A model generated the notes under the pieces. It was not told the origin of the DNA. It was given only the letters and a program-made list of their open reading frames with translations, and made no database searches. Shown in pieces: positions 59,512-64,000 of a stretch of DNA of 64,000 nt. Each line of letters opens with the position of its first letter. Position 1 is the stretch's first letter. The translations under genes and the position numbers were made by a program. This stretch comes from an uncultured Rhodospirillales bacterium (GTDB lineage: Bacteria > Pseudomonadota > Alphaproteobacteria > RF32 > CAG-239), in the NCBI GenBank assembly GCA_902761715.1, contig CACWLK010000006.1, positions 1-64,000 on the forward strand. Direction: 5' to 3'.

Positions 59512-60720
59512 ATGCCAGAGATCAAATGCCCTAAATGCGGTCAGGTTTTTACTGTTGACGAGAGCGGATACGCTGAAATTGTCAATCAGGTGCGCAATAC
59601 TGAATTTGCTAAAGACCTGCAGGAACGTGAGCGCCAACTCCTTAAAGATAAAGACATTGAAATCAAGTTGTTGACCACTCAGGCGCAGGCTGAAAAAGAG
59701 AAAAGTCTTGCTGATTTACACCGCGAAATTGAACAACTTAAGGCTCAAATCAACAACCATGAACAGGCTCAAACTCTAGCCGTCCTAAACGCCGTCAATC
59801 GTCAAAAAGACGAGATTGCCGCCAAAGACCAAAAAATCATTTTGCTTGAAAGCAAGATAAAAGAAGCCGAAAAAGACAGTGAAATCAAAGAGAAGTCCTT
59901 GAAAGAAAATTTTGAAATCCAGCTCAAGGCCAAAGATGAGACCATTGAGTTTTATAAGGACCTCAAAACCAAAATGTCTACCAAAATGGTCGGAGAAACT
60001 TTGGAACAGCACTGCGAAACCGAGTTTAACAAAATCCGTGCCGGCGCCTTTCCCAATGCCTATTTTGAAAAAGATAACGATGCTCGAACCGGCAGCAAGG
60101 GAGACTATATTTTCAGAGAGAGTACCACTGACGGCATTGAATTCATCTCTATTATGTTTGAAATGAAAAACGAGATGGACACCACCGCCACCAAACACAA
60201 AAACGAAGACTTTTTTAAAGAGTTGGACAAGGACCGGCAGGAAAAAGGCTGCGAATATGCGGTTCTGGTCTCTCTTTTGGAGGCCGATAACGAACTTTAC
60301 AACTCCGGCATTGTTGACGTCTCTTACAAATATCCTAAAATGTATGTCATTCGTCCTCAGTTTTTCATTTCAATGATTACCGTACTTCGCAATGCTGCCC
60401 TGAACTCGGTGCAATATCGTCGTCAATTGGTCGAATATAAAAATCAAAACATTGATATTTCTCACTTTGAAGACGATATGAACGATTTCAAAGAAAAATT
60501 CGGGCGCAACTACCAACTGGCCAGCGACAAATTTCGCAAAGCCATTGAGGAAATTGACAAGACCATCGACCACTTACAAAAGACTAAAGATGCCCTGCTC
60601 TCGTCTGAAGACAACCTGCGACTTGCCAACAACAAAGCGCAGGATTTATCGGTCAAACGACTAACCAAAAACAATCCGACCATGGCTCAAAAATTTGCCG
60701 AGCTCGATTCCGGCAAGTAA
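59512..60720 (+). CDS. DUF2130 domain-containing protein
   Basis: 402 aa. N-terminal CPKC (Cys6/Cys9), a long coiled coil (about 25-165, Glu/Lys/Gln-rich), then the DUF2130 core ([41 protein letters not shown]) and a second helical C-terminus. The DUF2130 core has been linked to restriction-endonuclease-like folds; SIMFEMKNE resembles an E-x-K core. Biological role unknown. Confidence 0.88.
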   Translation: MPEIKCPKCGQVFTVDESGYAEIVNQVRNTEFAKDLQERERQLLKDKDIEIKLLTTQAQAEKEKSLADLHREIEQLKAQINNHEQAQTLAVLNAVNRQKDEIAAKDQKIILLESKIKEAEKDSEIKEKSLKENFEIQLKAKDETIEFYKDLKTKMSTKMVGETLEQHCETEFNKIRAGAFPNAYFEKDNDARTGSKGDYIFRESTTDGIEFISIMFEMKNEMDTTATKHKNEDFFKELDKDRQEKGCEYAVLVSLLEADNELYNSGIVDVSYKYPKMYVIRPQFFISMITVLRNAALNSVQYRRQLVEYKNQNIDISHFEDDMNDFKEKFGRNYQLASDKFRKAIEEIDKTIDHLQKTKDALLSSEDNLRLANNKAQDLSVKRLTKNNPTMAQKFAELDSGK

Positions 60721-61042
60721 ACACTTGTTAACGGCTAAAAATTGTGCTATAATAACTTTTGTCATTTGATTATTATGACAATTATAAGTTTTGGCGGATT
60801 TGGGCTTTCCTTTTGATTACATCAAATGCAAACCGTCAAGATAACATAAACCAAACGAAAGCACCCCAAGAGCCGGCATATTCCAACAAATATGTTAACT
60901 TATTGATTATGACTGAAAGAGCATGTGCAAGCTGCCCGCCATTTTTATGGATATAACTGCGTGTTATAGGGAAAAGTTAAGGTCAGAAAGATAAAAACAG
61001 TATGTTTGAAAGAACTGCTCACGGGAAAATAATCTTTTGTGT
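60721..61042. other. Gap of about 320 bp with no recognised element
   Basis: No tRNA, terminator hairpin or well-spaced promoter is visible. Short open frames here lack an SD and protein-like composition. The sequence is AT-rich for the first 240 bp, then leads into the GC-richer gene at 61043. Confidence 0.5.
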
Positions 61043-61522
61043 ATGGCAAGTAAAAAAAGCAACTGCACAATTTTAGTAGCCTCTCTCACCAAAAGCGGTC
61101 TCGTTTCAGTATGGGAGAAAGGCGGCGGAGCTACAAATACAGGTGATGCCACCATCATCTGCAAGGCCGACGGCACCAAGCCCACAGCCACTTTCATCCG
61201 CCGCAGCGGCCATCTGGCAGGCGCCGAGCATGCGCTTGTTCCCGTCCATCCCGGCTACTATCTCATCAAGTCCTACCATCATCGTGGAGATTTTATTCAC
61301 GAAGTGTATAGGATAACCAGAGCCTTCAAAGAGGGCGAAGGAAAAGATGCCTTGGGGAAAATCGAGGTCATTCAGGTCAACAAATACGACCAAGGCGAGT
61401 GGGAACACCCTCTGCCCGAGGGCCTCATAAATGCCGTCAACGCGGCCGAGGACAAGGCCACGTGCTACCATTGCCGCGAGGCAATGTACGTGACGGAAAA
61501 AGAAAACAAGGAAAAAGACTGA
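61043..61522 (+). CDS. Hypothetical protein, atypical composition
   Basis: 159 aa from the ATG at 61043; a TTG two codons earlier is also in frame. Central TATFIRRSGHLAGAEHALVP and GYYLIKSYHHRGDFIHEVYR, with a CYHC pair near the C-terminus (possible half zinc site) and a charged tail. Codons are markedly GC-richer than in flanking genes (runs of GCC, GGC, CGC). Acquired gene is inferred. Family not recognised. Confidence 0.65.
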   Translation: MASKKSNCTILVASLTKSGLVSVWEKGGGATNTGDATIICKADGTKPTATFIRRSGHLAGAEHALVPVHPGYYLIKSYHHRGDFIHEVYRITRAFKEGEGKDALGKIEVIQVNKYDQGEWEHPLPEGLINAVNAAEDKATCYHCREAMYVTEKENKEKD

Positions 61523-61540
61523 AAAATTCCTGCATATCTT

Positions 61541-61577
61541 CCGCTCTTCCCTACCGGGTAGAGCGGTTTCTTTTATT
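61541..61577 (+). terminator. Terminator after the 61043 gene
   Basis: CCGCTCT (61541-61547) pairs with AGAGCGG (61560-61566), with an inner CCC/GGG, followed by TTTCTTTT. Confidence 0.85.
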
Positions 61578-61730
61578 GCTACTCTATATACTCTTAACAC
61601 ACAAAAAATAATTACAATTAAAAAATGTTGTAAAGTAAATAAGGTTAATAAAAAAACATCTCTCTTGACAAAAAAAGATCAAGATTATATAGCCAAAATT
61701 AATATTGTTAAGACAGAGCATTACTTAAAT

Positions 61731-62594
61731 ATGAAACTTTTATTCCTATTTATCATCAAACAATTTTATGACATTGGCTACAAATTACATCTGCTTTCTC
61801 CTCACAAATATCGCCAATTAAAAAAAACATACTACCGAGAAAAGATGGAAATATACTCGTTTTGGCACAATTTATGCGCCAAAAAAAGAATAGCCCAATA
61901 CTTTTCAGCGCATTCAAAAAAGTCAGACAAAGTAATATACACATGCATAATTGGAGACTATGACCAACTCTTAGCTCCAAATTACATAAATTCTGATTAT
62001 GACTACATTTGCTTCACAGATAGCCAGGAAATGATTCAAAAAAAATACGTTGGCCCATGGGAAATCAAGCCATTACAATTTTCCCAACTCAATAACAGCC
62101 AAAACAACCGTTGGCATAAAATGCATCCTCACATTTTATTTCCAAACTATCAAACAAGTATTTATATTGATGCAAACATAAATTTTAAAACCGACAAAAT
62201 ATATAAATACATAAATGCATTGCCCGATAACTGTTTTATAGCATTACCACGTCATGCCAAACGCGACTGCATTTATGAAGAAGCAATATCTGTTATTGAG
62301 AACGAGCTTGATACACCGGAAAGAGTAAATGTTTTACTTAATAAATATCGAAAAGAGGGCTTCCCTACCCATTTTGGCCTAGCAGAAAATAACGTTATTT
62401 ACAGGCGCCACAATGATCCAGAATGTATAAAACTAATGAACGAGTGGTGGAATATTTTTCTTAAATATTCACAACGTGATCAACTAACTTTGTTTTACCT
62501 TTTTTGGAAAAATAAAATTAATTTTACTTTCTTTGATCACACCCCCTTCAAAAAAGATCATAAGAATTTTCGCATATACAAACACAAAGGGTAA
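61731..62594 (+). CDS. DUF616 family glycosyltransferase-like protein
   Basis: 287 aa from the ATG at 61731; the frame is open to a TTG at 61665 and the start is uncertain because neither has a good SD. Family features: YTCIIGDYDQLLAP, DYDYICFTDS, NRWHKMHPHILF, and SIYIDANINF with the D-x-N motif expected to bind the nucleotide-sugar metal. Very AT-rich. Likely modifies a surface glycan; no other glycan genes are adjacent. Horizontal origin is inferred. Confidence 0.78.
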   Translation: MKLLFLFIIKQFYDIGYKLHLLSPHKYRQLKKTYYREKMEIYSFWHNLCAKKRIAQYFSAHSKKSDKVIYTCIIGDYDQLLAPNYINSDYDYICFTDSQEMIQKKYVGPWEIKPLQFSQLNNSQNNRWHKMHPHILFPNYQTSIYIDANINFKTDKIYKYINALPDNCFIALPRHAKRDCIYEEAISVIENELDTPERVNVLLNKYRKEGFPTHFGLAENNVIYRRHNDPECIKLMNEWWNIFLKYSQRDQLTLFYLFWKNKINFTFFDHTPFKKDHKNFRIYKHKG

Positions 62595-62648
62595 TTTCAA
62601 ATTTTTCACACAATGGAATCCATTTTAACCTTAAAACCAAATTTAAGG

Positions 62649-62677
62649 TTGACTTATATTGCGCCCCTATATACATT
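62649..62677 (+). promoter_or_regulatory. Promoter of the 62745 gene
   Basis: TTGACT (62649-62654) and TACATT (62672-62677), 17 bp apart. A CCGTG/CACGG hairpin follows at about 62716-62732, just before the start codon, where an SD would be expected but is not seen. Confidence 0.5.
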
Positions 62678-62744
62678 ACATGCACAAAAGCAATTATTAT
62701 ATAAATATTAAACCCCGTGCCAAGGACACGGTCATATTATTAAA

Positions 62745-63191
62745 ATGGAAAGCAACAAACGTAAACCCAACGCTTTTGATTTACTCTACGTCTATGACGA
62801 TGACAAAATGGTCCGTCTGCCTTTCAGCTTTCGTCATTTGTTAAAGCCGATAGGCATATTTCCTTTTGCCGAAGACAATCGCTACATTGAGCTTGAAGAG
62901 TGCGAAAACAAAAAGCACACCGATCGTGATGTTGATACACAGCGCTTGCTGGACGTTAAGTTTTGTAACGAAGTTTTCAAAATCAAAGAACAGCTGAACC
63001 AGCGTTTAACCGAGCTCAAACAACCTCTGTTGAAAGGTATCTATTTGGCAGAAAGCGACTATATGCACGGTTGCGGCTGGTTGATTGGTTTTGACGACAA
63101 TGAATTCAACACCCTGAGTGCGGATTATTACGGCGGAAATCAACCGGCAAAACTCCGTTATCAAGGCAAATACAACAAAAAAAGCACCTGA
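62745..63191 (+). CDS. Hypothetical protein
   Basis: 148 aa, soluble, no signal. Features MVRLPFSFRHLLKPIGIFPF, a charged middle (ELEECENKKHTDRDVD) and MHGCGWLIGFDDNEF. Stop codon lies in the loop of a terminator hairpin. Family not recognised. The start is the only ATG that keeps the frame with its promoter. Confidence 0.65.
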   Translation: MESNKRKPNAFDLLYVYDDDKMVRLPFSFRHLLKPIGIFPFAEDNRYIELEECENKKHTDRDVDTQRLLDVKFCNEVFKIKEQLNQRLTELKQPLLKGIYLAESDYMHGCGWLIGFDDNEFNTLSADYYGGNQPAKLRYQGKYNKKST

Positions 63192-63207
63192 AAAGGTGCC
63201 TTTTTTG
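63177..63207. terminator. Terminator overlapping the end of the 62745 gene
   Basis: GCACC/GGTGC with a 6-nt loop containing the stop codon, flanked by A-run and TTTTTT; may serve the convergent lipoprotein gene too. Confidence 0.85.
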
Positions 63208-63234
63208 TATATAAACTGTTATTTTTTTAAACTC

Positions 63235-63498
63235 TTATTTATTGCCACCGTTACACTTTTGACAAGCACTTGCACCTTTTAACTTGGCATCTGCTTTTGT
63301 AGTTACAATACAATTTTTAGAACAACTTTTTGCAATTTTACATTTTGGATCGTGATAAACACGCGTATTTGTGTTCAAAACCACCATACGATTGTCATCT
63401 GCCTCTGAAATAACAAAATTGTTTGTATTCAGCAAACCATCAAGCTCCTGACACGCCGGCAACAAACACAATAAAATCAAACATATAATCTTTTTCAT
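63235..63498 (-). CDS. Small lipoprotein with Ada-type Cys motif
   Basis: 87 aa from the ATG at 63498, with AAGG 6 nt upstream. Lipobox LLPAC. The mature part ends with VYHDPKCKIAKSC, then about 20 residues and GASACQKC. The pattern YHxPxC...GxxxCxxC recalls the zinc-binding Ada/Me-Ada motif that also occurs at the end of some exported nucleases. Metal or disulfide binding in the periplasm is inferred. Confidence 0.75.
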   Translation of the reverse strand: MKKIICLILLCLLPACQELDGLLNTNNFVISEADDNRMVVLNTNTRVYHDPKCKIAKSCSKNCIVTTKADAKLKGASACQKCNGGNK

Positions 63499-63685
63499 TT
63501 TGCACCTTTCCAAACAGAAGTAATACTACCCTCAAACTCATACTTCGTCAAGTTCTGCTTAAAAACTATCATTTGACACATTCCCATTGTGGTGCAAAAC
63601 AACGTGAACAAAAGCATCTTTACTCACAAAATTAAAGACTTTCAATGTAAATTTAATTTTTTTTTTAAACATTAAACCATACAAT

Positions 63686-63715
63686 TAGACAGTCTATAGT
63701 AGGTAAATTTATATA
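63686..63715 (+). promoter_or_regulatory. Candidate promoter of the right-edge gene
   Basis: TAGACA (63686-63691) and TATATA (63710-63715), 18 bp apart. The palindrome TAGACAGTCTA overlaps the -35. The rest of 63499-63739 is AT-rich with no other element. Confidence 0.4.
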
Positions 63716-63739
63716 AATTTTAACATGAAGGTAAAGACA

Positions 63740-64000
63740 ATGTTGTTTTTTCGTCAATCAAAAAAAATAAATACTACATTAAACAACAGATTTGCTGTGG
63801 CCACTGTTTTGTTCTTCTACATTTTTTTATTTTCATTACCATCTGCCGCAGAAACCGCATGGGAACGGTCTAATGCAACATCAGAAAGCTACGACTTTGC
63901 CGTCAATGATGGAAGCGGAAGTACGCAATATTACAATATCAATCTTAAAAATTTTGATAACATTTCCTGGACAACAGGAACTGCAGATGCCCATTGGGAT
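63740..64000 (+). CDS. Secreted protein, 5' part (cut by window edge)
   Basis: 87 codons from the ATG at 63740, with GAAGG 8 nt upstream; an ATG at 63725 is in frame but overlaps that SD. An extended signal peptide (positively charged start, hydrophobic TVLFFYIFLFSLP, cleavage near SAAE) is followed by Ser/Thr/Asn/Asp-rich sequence with WxT and YYNINL, resembling the first mature residues of the left-edge autotransporter. Probably another surface beta-structure protein. Confidence 0.65.
   Translation, partial: MLFFRQSKKINTTLNNRFAVATVLFFYIFLFSLPSAAETAWERSNATSESYDFAVNDGSGSTQYYNINLKNFDNISWTTGTADAHWD

Noticed and set aside
60759-60956. 65-codon frame in the gap after the DUF2130 gene
   Set aside because: No SD, no recognised family, irregular composition; treated as non-coding.
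62659-62844. 61-codon frame overlapping the start of the 62745 gene
   Set aside because: Out of frame with the better-supported 62745 gene and starts inside its promoter.

Overview
The window reads as a chromosomal segment of an AT-rich alphaproteobacterium, probably host-associated. Three things point to that class: pal-cpoB-tilS-ftsH-glmM in the alphaproteobacterial order, an F0-only ATP synthase cluster atpI-atpB-atpE-b'-b with no F1 genes behind it, and an OmpR/EnvZ pair. I cannot name the genus. Most genes are on the minus strand. Many starts are GTG or TTG with a clear Shine-Dalgarno (SD) sequence, and I trimmed several starts on that basis.

Layout. 1-1.5 kb: 5' part of a Pmp-like beta-helix autotransporter, cut by the left edge. 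1.6-12.7 kb: rpoC, rpoB, rplL, rplJ, rplA, rplK, with an L10-type leader before rplJ and terminators after rplL and rpoC. 12.9-15.3 kb: a two-gene restriction-modification-like island (DUF262-HNH nuclease plus EcoRI-family DNA methyltransferase) behind a structured RNA that ends in an intrinsic terminator only 15 nt upstream of the methyltransferase start. 15.4-16.7 kb: mscL, nusG, secE. 16.9-19.3 kb: an Mpl-like and LdcA-like peptidoglycan-recycling pair on the plus strand, then tRNA-Trp. The usual trnW-secE-nusG-rplK run therefore survives in order but is broken by two insertions.

19.4-36 kb is mostly housekeeping: lptG, gmk, yicC, an SDR, a DsbA-like protein, DUF47-pit, rlmH, rsfS, obgE, rpmA, rplU, a thermonuclease homologue, two unknown proteins, envZ-ompR, pgsA and uvrC. 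35.8-45.2 kb: glmM, ftsH, tilS, cpoB, pal, ppdK. A family of about 125-bp imperfect palindromes lies behind ftsH and ppdK. 45.4-49.9 kb: pheA, the F0 genes, a second DsbA-like protein and a DciA-like protein.

50-64 kb is envelope and accessory: an 8-stranded OMP, a GltD-like oxidoreductase, an ankyrin/subtilisin autotransporter, an HxlR regulator divergent from a FadL-type porin with a palindrome between them, small lipoproteins, a patatin, a DUF2130 protein, a DUF616 glycosyltransferase and several orphans. Two orphans (57955-58506 and 61043-61522) have GC-richer codon use than their surroundings. The window ends in the first 87 codons of another secreted protein.

Most interesting: the RNA-fronted methyltransferase/DUF262-HNH operon, whose only visible route of expression runs through a terminator; the palindromic repeat family with co-varying stems; the LdcA homologue whose nucleophile Ser is a Cys; and the ankyrin-subtilase autotransporter.
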